Origin: Sediminibacterium ginsengisoli
Lineage (GTDB): Bacteria; Bacteroidota; Bacteroidia; Chitinophagales; Chitinophagaceae
NCBI RefSeq assembly: GCF_900167075.1
Contig: NZ_FUWH01000005.1
Coordinates: forward strand, 1 to 64,000
DNA: 64,000 nucleotides
Reading direction: 5' to 3'
Part shown: positions 1 to 8,063 of the stretch, piece by piece
Layout of the letters: each line of letters starts with the position of its first letter
Position numbering within the stretch: the stretch's first letter is position 1
Translations under genes and position numbers: made by a program
Notes under the pieces: generated by a model
Told to the model about the DNA's origin: nothing
Databases searched by the model: none
Seen by the model: the letters and a program-made list of their open reading frames with translations, nothing else

Positions 1-20
1 TATAAACGGCGTTTAGAAAT

Positions 21-121
21 AGCAAGTGCGTGCTGCGCTGAGTCCCCTCCGGGAGACGTCAGCGGCGGAAGGATAGCAATGCGTGTTGCGCTGAATCATC
101 CTGCGGGAGGCGTCAGCGAGA
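21..121. repeat. Two copies of a REP-like hairpin repeat
   Basis: Two imperfect direct copies of about 47 bp start near 21 and 75. Each contains the inverted arms CGCTGA and TCAGCG (36-41/59-64 and 89-94/113-118) around a GC-rich centre, so each can fold into a stable hairpin. They lie in the gene-free left edge, upstream of the gene at 214. This could be a REP-type intergenic repeat or a tandem terminator for a gene outside the window. A small palindrome, TAAACG-G-CGTTTA, sits at 3-15. Confidence 0.6.
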
Positions 122-213
122 CCAGCAGAGAGTTAAGAAAGAACCCGCCCTAGTGAGGAATGAGGTGAGCTACAACTGTTTAACATTCCGTAAATTGTGG
201 TAAATTCAATTCC

Positions 214-855
214 ATGATGACGATCACTATATTCGGTGCTACAGGACATGTTGGCAAGCACCTGGTACAGCAGGCTCTCGGCAAGGGGTATTTTGTAAAA
301 GCCTTTGGCCGCAATATCGATAACCTCATTGATAAAGACCTGCGCAGCGACCAGTTTACTGCGATCAAGGGCTATGTATTTGAGGAAAAGGATGTGCTGA
401 AAGCTCTCGAGGGTTCAGATGCAGTGATCTCTGTGCTGGGGGGCTCGTTCGACGGAAAGGATAAAACAAGAAGCCTCGGCCTTAAAAATATACTCACACA
501 AATGGATCATGCAGGGCTAAAGCGTATTGTTGCGCTGGGTGGCATGGGCATACTGGATGATGAATCCGGCAACCTGCTGATCGATAACCCGGATTACCCG
601 CAGGAATACCTGCCCGTTGGTATGGAACATTTACAGGCTTTCCGCTTTTTACAGGCTTCTGATGCAGACTGGACTTTTGTGTGTTCTCCCGACATACTCA
701 ATGGCGATAAAACGGGGAAATATATCACGAGCACAGATCACCTGCCCTCTCCTAATCATTCACAGATCAATGCAGGCGATCTTGCAGATTTCATGCTGCA
801 GGAATTAACAGCTAATCATTACCTGAAAAAAAGAGTTGGTATCAGCCGGTTATAA
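214..855 (+). CDS. NmrA-like NAD(P)-binding protein (SDR-related)
   Basis: A 213-residue Rossmann-fold protein of the atypical short-chain dehydrogenase group that includes NmrA and NAD(P)H-binding reductases. The N-terminus carries the dinucleotide-binding glycine motif GATGHVGKH (residues 8-16), followed by an acidic/hydrophobic beta-alpha pattern and a conserved LGG near residue 76. Such proteins are cytosolic and act as small oxidoreductases or redox sensors; the substrate cannot be read from sequence. Two adjacent ATGs (214 and 217) are both possible starts. It stands alone, with a TauE-type exporter about 56 bp downstream on the same strand that appears to have its own promoter-like box. 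Confidence 0.8.
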   Translation: MMTITIFGATGHVGKHLVQQALGKGYFVKAFGRNIDNLIDKDLRSDQFTAIKGYVFEEKDVLKALEGSDAVISVLGGSFDGKDKTRSLGLKNILTQMDHAGLKRIVALGGMGILDDESGNLLIDNPDYPQEYLPVGMEHLQAFRFLQASDADWTFVCSPDILNGDKTGKYITSTDHLPSPNHSQINAGDLADFMLQELTANHYLKKRVGISRL

Positions 856-911
856 AAAACAATGCAAAGAGTGATTTTATTTCTTAACCTTTGCGCGGTC
901 AAAACTGGTTC

Positions 912-1712
912 ATGGAAATCGCCGGGTATATTACAGCCTTACTGATCGGTATTTCCCTTGGTCTCATCGGCGGCGGAGGTTCCATATTGACTATCCCGGT
1001 ATTAGTCTACTTATTTCATATACAACCAACCTTAGCTACAGGTTATTCATTATTCATTGTAGGATGCAGCAGTCTTACCGGCGCTGCACTGAATTACCGG
1101 AAAGGCCATATCAATCTCAGGGCTGCATTCTTCTTTGGAGTTTCATCCATTATAACCGTTGTACTCATCCGGAAGTTTGTAATACCAGCCATTCCGGATC
1201 ATCTTTTCAATATCGGTTCCTGGCAGGTCAGCAGATCACTGGCCACCATGCTTTTATTTGCCATTGTGATGATCATTGCATCACTGAATATGCTCAGGAA
1301 AGAACCGTTAAAAGAGCAGGACTGCGGGGAGGTTAAAAAGATCCCACTGGGTAAAGCAGTGATTAAAGGTATTGAAACAGGCATTCTTACAGGATTTCTC
1401 GGTGCAGGAGGCGGTTTCATCATTATTCCAGTATTACTATTTTCTTTCCGGCTCACCATGAAAGAAGCTATCGGCACTTCGCTTTTGATCATTGCCATGA
1501 ATTCCCTTTTCGGCTTCGTGAGCGACCTCTACCATCAATCGTTCAACTGGGTATTATTATTGTCTGTTACTGCCATTGCTGTAGCAGGCACTGTTACAGG
1601 CGCTCTTTTAGGTACAAAGATCGCCGGCGAAAAACTGAAAAGAGGGTTTGGCTGGTTTGTACTGATCATGGGCTGCTTCATCATCGTGAAAGAATTGCTT
1701 GGCGGGCATTAA
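912..1712 (+). CDS. TauE/SafE-family membrane exporter (TSUP)
   Basis: A 266-residue polytopic inner-membrane protein of the TSUP family, whose members move sulfite, sulfonates or other small organosulfur anions. Two related halves each begin with a glycine-rich signature: GLIGGGGSILTIPVL near the N-terminus and GFLGAGGGFIIIPVLL in the middle. This is the typical internal duplication. About eight hydrophobic segments are visible. The frame stays open upstream to a TTG at 891, but ATG 912 is preferred because a near-consensus -7 box (AAccTTTG, 886-893) ends just upstream. No linked sulfur gene reveals the substrate. Confidence 0.85.
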   Translation: MEIAGYITALLIGISLGLIGGGGSILTIPVLVYLFHIQPTLATGYSLFIVGCSSLTGAALNYRKGHINLRAAFFFGVSSIITVVLIRKFVIPAIPDHLFNIGSWQVSRSLATMLLFAIVMIIASLNMLRKEPLKEQDCGEVKKIPLGKAVIKGIETGILTGFLGAGGGFIIIPVLLFSFRLTMKEAIGTSLLIIAMNSLFGFVSDLYHQSFNWVLLLSVTAIAVAGTVTGALLGTKIAGEKLKRGFGWFVLIMGCFIIVKELLGGH

Positions 1713-1715
1713 AAA

Positions 1716-1740
1716 AGTGCTGCCCTTTTGGAGCAACACT
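1716..1740. terminator. Hairpin between convergent genes
   Basis: An imperfect inverted repeat, AGTGCTGC...GCAACACT with one mismatch, lies just after the exporter stop. It is flanked by AAAAAA on the left, which reads as a T tract on the minus strand. This suits a terminator for the thiolase gene and possibly for both convergent genes. Confidence 0.5.
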
Positions 1741-1769
1741 CTGATACTTACTTTATTTTTCTGCTGAAA

Positions 1770-2957
1770 TTAACCGATCGCCTCAAGCACCATTGCACTT
1801 GCGCCACCACCGCCATTACAGATACCGGCTGCGCCGATACGGGCATTCTGCTGTTTCAGCACATGTAATAAGGTAACAATGATACGGGCACCACTGCAAC
1901 CCAGCGGGTGGCCGATAGAAACCGCACCACCATTCACGTTCACACGCTCAGGATCTAAGTTCATTTTTTGCGTATTGGCAATACCTACAACAGAAAATGC
2001 TTCATTCAGTTCCACGAACTCAATATCTTTCATCTCCAGTCCTGCCTTTGCAACTGCTTTAGGAACAGCTGTAGAAGGTGTGGTAGTAAACCATTCCGGT
2101 GCCTGTTCGGCATCTGCATAGCTGCGGATCACTGCAAGGGGCTTAATACCCAGCGCATCTGCTTTTTCGCTGCTCATCAACACTACTGCCGCGGCGCCGT
2201 CATTCATGGTAGATGCGTTTGCTGCGGTAACGGTTCCGTCTTTGGTGAAAGCAGGTTTCAGTTCAGGGATCTTATCGAATTTAACATTGAAAGGCTCTTC
2301 ATCTTTCGCAAAAAGAACCGGATCGCCTTTTCGCTGCGGAATAGCAACAGGTACGATCTCGGCATCGAATTTCCCGGCAGTCCAGGCCGCCTGGCTGCGC
2401 TTGTAGCTTTCAACCGCAAATGCATCCTGCTCTTCCCGTGAAATACCGCACTCCGTAGCACAAAGCTCGGCTGCATTTCCCATGGCGTAATTATGATACA
2501 CATCGGTAAGACCGTCTTTCGCAAGACCATCCACCAGTGTAACATTACCGTATTTATTTCCCCAGCGCATGTTAGGACTGTAAAAAGGCACATTGCTCAT
2601 GCTTTCCATACCACCGGCTACGATAATGTCTGCATCGCCCAGCAGAATGGCCTGTGCGCCTTGTGCAATAGCTTTCATACCGCTGGCACAAACCTTATTC
2701 ACTGTAGTACAGATCACCTGGTCTGGCAGGCCTGCAAATTTTGCTGCCTGACGGGCGGGCGCCTGGCCGGCATTGGCCTGGATCACACAGCCCATCAATA
2801 CTTCCTGTACAGCATCAGGTGCAATACCTGCGCGTTCTACCGCTGCCCTGATCGCAACTGCACCCAGCTGAGGAGCGCTGAAATCTTTCAGTGCGCCGCC
2901 AAAACTTCCGATCGGGGTACGCACTGCCGAAACAATATAAACCTGTCTGTTAGCCAT
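1770..2957 (-). CDS. Acetyl-CoA C-acetyltransferase (thiolase)
   Basis: A 395-residue thiolase, the usual family length, which condenses or cleaves acyl-CoA units (2 acetyl-CoA to acetoacetyl-CoA, or the last step of beta-oxidation). The acyl-accepting cysteine is in [10 protein letters not shown] (Cys90). The conserved [10 protein letters not shown] histidine motif and the C-terminal CNGGGGASA catalytic cysteine motif are present. The frame is open to 3029, but the start at 2957 (MANRQVYIV) matches the family N-terminus and removes an overlap with the upstream DUF983 gene. It is probably transcribed after the AraC and DUF983 genes on the same strand. Biosynthetic versus degradative role cannot be decided here. 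Confidence 0.93.
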   Translation of the reverse strand: MANRQVYIVSAVRTPIGSFGGALKDFSAPQLGAVAIRAAVERAGIAPDAVQEVLMGCVIQANAGQAPARQAAKFAGLPDQVICTTVNKVCASGMKAIAQGAQAILLGDADIIVAGGMESMSNVPFYSPNMRWGNKYGNVTLVDGLAKDGLTDVYHNYAMGNAAELCATECGISREEQDAFAVESYKRSQAAWTAGKFDAEIVPVAIPQRKGDPVLFAKDEEPFNVKFDKIPELKPAFTKDGTVTAANASTMNDGAAAVVLMSSEKADALGIKPLAVIRSYADAEQAPEWFTTTPSTAVPKAVAKAGLEMKDIEFVELNEAFSVVGIANTQKMNLDPERVNVNGGAVSIGHPLGCSGARIIVTLLHVLKQQNARIGAAGICNGGGGASAMVLEAIG

Positions 2958-3022
2958 ATTATCTGAATTAGGGCGTAAATATAACCAATTACTAACGATT
3001 GTTAGCAGGATTCTGCGGTTAT

Positions 3023-3490
3023 TTACCACGCATCCTTCAACCCTTCGTTAATCCGTTCCACTTTATACACATCCCCCTCTTTCCAGTTACGGCTGTAACC
3101 GACGAAGAACCATAGCCATAAAGTGCGTGAGAGCCGCATCAGCAAAGGCTGCATTACAACCAGAAGCAATGCATTCACGCCCAGCCACCAGAAAACCCGG
3201 TTATCTTCCAGCGATACTCCTACCAATACCCACCAGGCTATAAAGCTGGCCACACTGAGTGCAATGGCAAGCGCATAGCTCACGAAACCGGTGCCGTAAT
3301 AGAAACCTACTTCGATATCCACAACCTGATTACAAACCGGGCAGTTCCCGTGCATCTGCATAAAACGGTATTGTTTCAGATCGTACGCGCTGGAACGTAC
3401 AAAAAGATCGCCGCGTCTGCATCTGGGGCATTTGTTCTGCAGCAGGCTGATTATTGCGTTGGGCTTATGATCCGCATGTGTTGCGCACAT
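3023..3490 (-). CDS. DUF983 membrane protein with zinc-ribbon cysteines
   Basis: A 155-residue protein of the DUF983 family. Two CxxC pairs, CPRC at residues 19-22 and CPVC at 50-53, look like a zinc ribbon facing the cytosol. Two hydrophobic segments follow, and the C-terminus ends in WLWFFVGYSRNW. The function is unknown; in Bacteroidota the family is widespread and usually stands near housekeeping genes. The ATG at 3490 lies 10 bp after the AraC gene stop, so the two are likely cotranscribed. Confidence 0.85.
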   Translation of the reverse strand: MCATHADHKPNAIISLLQNKCPRCRRGDLFVRSSAYDLKQYRFMQMHGNCPVCNQVVDIEVGFYYGTGFVSYALAIALSVASFIAWWVLVGVSLEDNRVFWWLGVNALLLVVMQPLLMRLSRTLWLWFFVGYSRNWKEGDVYKVERINEGLKDAW

Positions 3491-3500
3491 AAAAAATATT

Positions 3501-4376
3501 TTAAGAGTGATACAATTGTTTGCGAAAGGTTTCGGGTGTTTGCCCGGTGTACTTCCTGAAGAAACGGTTGAAGTAAGAGTTATCCTTGAAATTGAGAACA
3601 GCTGCTACTTCCGCTACCTGCATGCCCGCATTGGTGAGCAGGCGTTTGGCTTCCAGCAGTACCCTGTTGCGGATCAGCTCACCGGCGGTTACTCCAAGCA
3701 GTTCTTTGCAGAGGGCATTGAGATAATTGGGCGTTACATGCAGTAGTTCTGCGTATTCACCCGGCATCCTCAATGTCTGGTAATGCTGGCTGACAAGCTT
3801 GCGGAACCGCTTCAGCACCATTTGCTGCTGCTGGGGATCTGTTCCGTTTCCTGATCCGTTTTCATTGACCGTAAGCAGCAATTGCAGCAGCAATACCCGC
3901 AACAGATCCGGATCGGGACTGCCGGCCGATAAGGTGATCAATTCCCCGAACAGCTGTTCCGCTTTTCCATAAATGGTATTATTCAATTGCAATACACCCG
4001 CATTACTTTCCCCGCCGAAAAAAGAAAACCGGTCGAGATAATCCTGTTCCAGCAGGAAACTGCGGAAGAAATGTTCAGAGAAATTGAGAATATAGCCATC
4101 CGTATCGCCTGTAAAATGCCAGCTGTGCACCTGGCCCGGCACCATGCAATACAATTGACCGGGTGTTACGGTATATCGGGTAAAATCAATGGTATGTGTT
4201 CCTCTTCCTTTACTGAACAGAACCATATGGTAAAAGGAATGCCTGTGCGGGTGATGCAGGTTGGTATAATGCCTTTCAAGATACTCTCCGAACCGTTCTA
4301 CCTGCAGGTCATCCTGTTTGGCTTCCTGCTGCAGGCTGCAGAGATGGTAAACAGGGATATTTTCCTTTCCCTTCAT
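3501..4376 (-). CDS. AraC-family transcriptional regulator
   Basis: A 291-residue regulator. The N-terminal half is a cupin-like sensing domain (HHPHRHSFYHMVLFS near residues 40-54). The last 100 residues form the double helix-turn-helix of the AraC family, with the diagnostic second-helix pattern VAAVLNFKDNSYFNRFFRK followed by TPETFRK. It binds DNA as a ligand-controlled activator or repressor; the ligand is unknown. A perfect -7 box lies 11-18 bp upstream of the ATG. The DUF983 gene follows after 10 bp and the thiolase after that, which are plausible but unproven members of one transcription unit. Confidence 0.9.
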   Translation of the reverse strand: MKGKENIPVYHLCSLQQEAKQDDLQVERFGEYLERHYTNLHHPHRHSFYHMVLFSKGRGTHTIDFTRYTVTPGQLYCMVPGQVHSWHFTGDTDGYILNFSEHFFRSFLLEQDYLDRFSFFGGESNAGVLQLNNTIYGKAEQLFGELITLSAGSPDPDLLRVLLLQLLLTVNENGSGNGTDPQQQQMVLKRFRKLVSQHYQTLRMPGEYAELLHVTPNYLNALCKELLGVTAGELIRNRVLLEAKRLLTNAGMQVAEVAAVLNFKDNSYFNRFFRKYTGQTPETFRKQLYHS

Positions 4377-4393
4377 GAGATTTATTTATACTG

Positions 4394-4423
4394 CAAAGAT
4401 ACAACACATCATGCCGGAGGTAA
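4394..4423 (-). promoter_or_regulatory. Bacteroidota-type promoter of the AraC gene
   Basis: On the minus strand TAtcTTTG (4394-4401) is a perfect TAnnTTTG -7 box. TTA (4421-4423) stands 19 bp upstream in the -33 position, one mismatch from TTG. Transcription would start near 4387, leaving a leader of about 11 bases. Confidence 0.6.
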
Positions 4424-4512
4424 TGCCATCATTCGTACCATTTATGGTACTTTTTACTGATTAAACGGATCACTATTTACGCCGATGCATATGTTTAAAA
4501 CATTCCTGCTTA

Positions 4513-5655
4513 TTGCTCACTTTAAAAACGCACCGTATATTACCACCCAAACTGACATCCTTGAAACAGCACCAGCCGGAGAAAAATAAAACAGTACAAA
4601 CTCCTGACACAGGCAAAGCCAATGCAGGAGGAAAAGGTCTCTCATTGCCAGCGGTTCCGGCTAAACAATTGAAAGCAGCCAATGCTGTGATACAGATGGA
4701 GAAAGCAGATATTTATGGTTCTGCGGCTTTTGCAAACCCAGCCGCCACGCTAGCCACAAAATACCCGCAGGCATTGATCAAAGAGGAACCAGGCAGCCAG
4801 GGTATCGACGGAGATCCGGATGTTGAAATGATTAAAGTCTTGGCCGGGGAAAAAACAAGGGACAAGTTCTTTACATTCATTTTTGAACGGCTTCAGCAAG
4901 CCGAAGCCGATTATAAAAAGTATAGCGAAGCTTTCACTGATAATAGCGAGGATGAGGGTATACAAACACTCATGAATGAAGCAAATGGCAGGGTTCAGAA
5001 AATAAAGGCAATACAGGAAAACTCTGATTTATATAAAATCAACGACGTTACCAGCGCAGCCAACTGGTATAAAGCCAATACACTGGCACTGAGCAAAGCG
5101 GGCCTGTCTCCGAAACTGATAAGGATTAAACCCGCTAGTTCAGGCGCAGCATCTGCAAGTGCGGCAAAAACTGATGCGCATGATTTCCACCGGGATGCCG
5201 GTTATCTTAAAGTGACAGCCGGCGGCGGCGTTTCGGCAGATCTGAACGGACCTTCCAGCAAAGGCTGGGTTCGCGGTCACTCCGGCATCGATAATTATGC
5301 ACATCGCTTTGTAGAACATATACACGTAGACAAAGACGATCATGAGAATCGTTTTGAGATTTATAATGCAGACAAATCAGTTGTGGATGCTGCCAGGGCT
5401 TTCGGCAACTCAAAAAAAGCATCGTTGCACCCCAAATCCGGAGCAGGTTTCGATGCTATGGCTGCTGAAGAAGGTACTGCTGGCGCCGCCAGCCTTGCAA
5501 GCGCCATTGCTAAAGCCACACCCAAGCCCAAACCTACTGCAACAGCCACAACAACGACAACAACAGCTGTCGACGATTCCAGTTCTTCAACAGGAGGCGG
5601 CACAACAACCACAGATGCAGACGCAAGTGAATCCGATACCGATACTACAGGTTAA
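4513..5655 (+). CDS. Unrecognised 380-aa protein resembling an exported cargo
   Basis: I do not recognise a catalytic family. The first 60 residues are basic, disordered-looking, and include SLPAVPAKQL and NAVIQM. Residues about 100-170 are helical and charged. Residues about 220-300 are compact and histidine-rich (GHSGIDNYAHRFVEHIHV). The tail (330-380) is a Thr/Ser/Asp-rich low-complexity stretch. There is no signal peptide. The N-terminal style (LPAVP followed by V-[IV]-Q-[RM]) recurs in the giant protein at 56302-60084 and resembles N-termini of cargo proteins of contractile injection systems; that link is inference. The frame offers only a TTG start (4513), with no in-frame ATG after the upstream stop at 4462, so the true N-terminus is uncertain. 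The stop overlaps the convergent CvfB gene by 4 bp. Confidence 0.6.
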   Translation: MLTLKTHRILPPKLTSLKQHQPEKNKTVQTPDTGKANAGGKGLSLPAVPAKQLKAANAVIQMEKADIYGSAAFANPAATLATKYPQALIKEEPGSQGIDGDPDVEMIKVLAGEKTRDKFFTFIFERLQQAEADYKKYSEAFTDNSEDEGIQTLMNEANGRVQKIKAIQENSDLYKINDVTSAANWYKANTLALSKAGLSPKLIRIKPASSGAASASAAKTDAHDFHRDAGYLKVTAGGGVSADLNGPSSKGWVRGHSGIDNYAHRFVEHIHVDKDDHENRFEIYNADKSVVDAARAFGNSKKASLHPKSGAGFDAMAAEEGTAGAASLASAIAKATPKPKPTATATTTTTTAVDDSSSSTGGGTTTTDADASESDTDTTG

Positions 5656-6494
5656 TCAGGATCAGTTAACCGGAACCCGGTTTGTGTAAATTCGATTTTC
5701 CGCTGACGGTAAAGATTGCCGGTGGTCATTTTGAATGCTTTTTTACTCATGCCGAAGAAATCATAGATCTCCTGCGGATCCGATTTATCATGATATGGCA
5801 GATAACCGTCATTCTCCTGCAGCAGGCGCAGGATTTTTTCTGCCTCGTCTTCCACTTTCTGGAAACCCGGCTTACCCAGTACTACATCGATCTTATTATC
5901 GGGCCTGATATGTTTGATGAATCCTTCCACCTTATCGCCCGGCTCCAGATCGCGGAACACTTCATTACTGTGCAGTACGCCGGTATGGCGGTTGTTGATG
6001 ATCATCACATAACCCAGCTCCGACTTGCGGTAGACCACGAGTTGCACCTGTTCCATTTCTTTTACCGTAAGCTCGTCGTTTGACAGGAGCGAATCGATCT
6101 TTTCAGTTGCGGCCACCCTGCCGGTCATTTCATCCAGGTATACTTTTACCAGGTAACGGCCGCCGACCCGCATTCCGCCCAATTGCCTCGATGCAGGCAC
6201 AAAGAGATCTTTCATCAGTCCCCAGTCGAGAAATGCACCCTGCCGTGTTACGGCTACAGCTTCCAGTTTCACTATATCTCCAACCACAGCTTTGGGTTCC
6301 TGTGTGGTAGCGATCAGGCGGTTGTCTGAGTCGTGGTAAACGAATACATGCACTTCATCACCAATACGCAGGTTTTTGGGTGCAAAACGTTTGGGCAGCA
6401 GGATGCCTTCCGCGCCATCGTCGAGATAAAAACCGAATTCAACTTTGCGGTTCACTTTTAGGGTATGATATGCTCCTGCCTGTACCTGACTCAT
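5652..6494 (-). CDS. CvfB-like S1 RNA-binding protein
   Basis: A 280-residue protein of the CvfB/YitL family: three S1-like OB-fold segments (about residues 1-65, 68-130 and 140-210) followed by a winged-helix end (DPQEIYDFFGMSKKAFKMT, about 240-259). Members bind RNA in the cytosol and affect virulence or stress regulators in Firmicutes; the role in Bacteroidota is not known. The length is typical and the ATG start at 6494 (MSQVQAG) is clear. It converges with, and slightly overlaps, the 380-aa cargo-like gene. Confidence 0.85.
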   Translation of the reverse strand: MSQVQAGAYHTLKVNRKVEFGFYLDDGAEGILLPKRFAPKNLRIGDEVHVFVYHDSDNRLIATTQEPKAVVGDIVKLEAVAVTRQGAFLDWGLMKDLFVPASRQLGGMRVGGRYLVKVYLDEMTGRVAATEKIDSLLSNDELTVKEMEQVQLVVYRKSELGYVMIINNRHTGVLHSNEVFRDLEPGDKVEGFIKHIRPDNKIDVVLGKPGFQKVEDEAEKILRLLQENDGYLPYHDKSDPQEIYDFFGMSKKAFKMTTGNLYRQRKIEFTQTGFRLTDPD

Positions 6495-6616
6495 GATATA
6501 TTCCTTATTTAAGCTGCGAAGTTAAGCATTGTTGGAGCAGCAAGATGATCTATGTATCTGAACGACTAAGCTGTTGATTTTCTGGCCGGAACGTAAAGTT
6601 TTTATACTTTGCACCT

Positions 6617-7516
6617 ATGCGGTCCATTTTATATTTTCTGATCTTCACCGTTTTTGCCGTTTCAGCCAGGGCCCAGCAGGTCAATGGTAACTGGTACGGC
6701 CTTGGCACAGTACTCTCCAATGGCGTAAGCAGCAGCTATATGGCTGAAATGCAGCTGAAGCAAACAGGTAAGAAAGTAACCGGTGTACTGAATTATTATT
6801 TCCGCGACAGTCTTTTCAGCGCATCGCTCAACGGAAGTTTCGATCCTGTCAAACGCAGGCTGGTTATTAACCCTGTTCAAATGATCTATTACAGGTCTAC
6901 AAGCACTCTTAACGGTATTGACTGTATGCTCAGCGGTTCATTTACACTGCTGACTTCCAAAACAGCGTCTACACTAACCGGCGCTTTTACCAGTGACGCA
7001 GAACACCGGTATACGGTACCGCCGCTTAATTTCCGTTTTCATCTTTCCAATGATACGGCTGCTGTTGCTATCGAAACAGGGCTGGAAGACAGGGGCGACA
7101 CTGCAACAGCCGGAGTGATCCTGCCGCAGGCAACCGATACTGCCACTGCAGCTATGCGTAACGATTTCCTGCTACGCAGTAAAACGGTAGCAAAAGAGGT
7201 GATCATTCATTCAGCCACCGTACGGGTTGAATTGTACGATAACGGCACGATCGATAACGACTCCGTTTCCCTGTTCCTGAATAACCGCGAAGTATTACCG
7301 GCATCGCGGCTCACGCATAAAGCGATCCGGCTTACACTTACGCTCGATCCAAACCTTGAATACAATGAGCTGAGCATGTTTGCCGAAAACCTGGGTGCGA
7401 TTCCGCCCAATACCGCTGCACTGATCCTGTACGACGGCAATATCCGCCACGAACTGATCCTTACCAGCGATTTCAACAAGAGTGCTACGATCCGGCTGAA
7501 AAGAAAAGAGGAGTAA
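6617..7516 (+). CDS. Secreted protein of unknown function
   Basis: A 299-residue protein with a clean signal peptide (MRSILYFLIFTVFAVSARAQ, cleavage expected near residue 20). The first half is an alternating beta pattern (GNWYGLGTVLS, LKQTGKKVTGVLNYYF) of the kind seen in small lipocalin-like or avidin-like barrels of Bacteroidota. The second half contains a beta-rich segment (VELYDNGTIDNDSVSLFLNN) typical of surface-associated Bacteroidota proteins. I do not recognise a named family. It stands as a single gene with CTTTGC just upstream, close to but not a perfect -7 box. Confidence 0.75.
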   Translation: MRSILYFLIFTVFAVSARAQQVNGNWYGLGTVLSNGVSSSYMAEMQLKQTGKKVTGVLNYYFRDSLFSASLNGSFDPVKRRLVINPVQMIYYRSTSTLNGIDCMLSGSFTLLTSKTASTLTGAFTSDAEHRYTVPPLNFRFHLSNDTAAVAIETGLEDRGDTATAGVILPQATDTATAAMRNDFLLRSKTVAKEVIIHSATVRVELYDNGTIDNDSVSLFLNNREVLPASRLTHKAIRLTLTLDPNLEYNELSMFAENLGAIPPNTAALILYDGNIRHELILTSDFNKSATIRLKRKEE

Positions 7517-7523
7517 GTTCCGG

Positions 7524-7997
7524 TTAAGTTTTTTCCCGTTGTTCAATGGCCTGCTTCAGGCCCTGTAACCCGCTGCGCATGATCAGCCGGTGATTGTACC
7601 TGAACAAGGGTTTCAGTAAAAAAGCCATGCGGTTCATCCAGGGAATACGTGTACGGACTTTCCACGAGCAGATCGCAACAGTGGTGGTATCATGGCAGGA
7701 AAACTGCCATTCGCCCGTTCCTTCAAGATCGCCGGTTGCAAGAGCCGACACAGACTGAAGCGGTTGAATATCCGTGATGCAAAGCGTAACTGAAAGTTTA
7801 TAAAAGAAAGGGCTTTGCCACTTATAGCGCCAGGTTTTACCGATCTCATCCTGGTCACCCGCTGCAAGCAATTCCACTGCTTTTACTTCCGGCCACCAGC
7901 TGGGCCAGTTGGCGCAATTGCTGATTTCAGACCACACCAGCTCCTTTGGCGCATCCAGTTCCCAGCGGGTGATGAATGAATAGGTTTCGGAAGACAT
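7524..7997 (-). CDS. SRPBCC-family (START/polyketide cyclase-like) protein
   Basis: A 157-residue SRPBCC fold protein: an N-terminal strand and helix (FITRWELDAPKELVWSEISN), a WPSWWPEVKAVELL motif, antiparallel strands, and a long C-terminal helix. Such proteins form a deep hydrophobic pocket for lipids or aromatic ligands; the ligand here is unknown. The open frame reaches 8018, but that start would lie inside the parC terminator hairpin, so the ATG at 7997 (MSSETYSF) is preferred. It follows the parC operon on the same strand beyond a strong terminator. Confidence 0.8.
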   Translation of the reverse strand: MSSETYSFITRWELDAPKELVWSEISNCANWPSWWPEVKAVELLAAGDQDEIGKTWRYKWQSPFFYKLSVTLCITDIQPLQSVSALATGDLEGTGEWQFSCHDTTTVAICSWKVRTRIPWMNRMAFLLKPLFRYNHRLIMRSGLQGLKQAIEQREKT

Positions 7998-8017
7998 ACT
8001 GTAAGTTACGTCAAACA

Positions 8018-8050
8018 AACGGCCCCGGATCGGAATGATACGGGGCCGTT
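8018..8050 (-). terminator. Rho-independent terminator after parC
   Basis: A perfect 10-bp inverted repeat, AACGGCCCCG (8018-8027) and CGGGGCCGTT (8041-8050), is followed on the minus strand by TTGTTTGA. It lies 14 bp past the parC stop. Confidence 0.8.
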
Positions 8051-8063
8051 CTGTTATTGCGGT

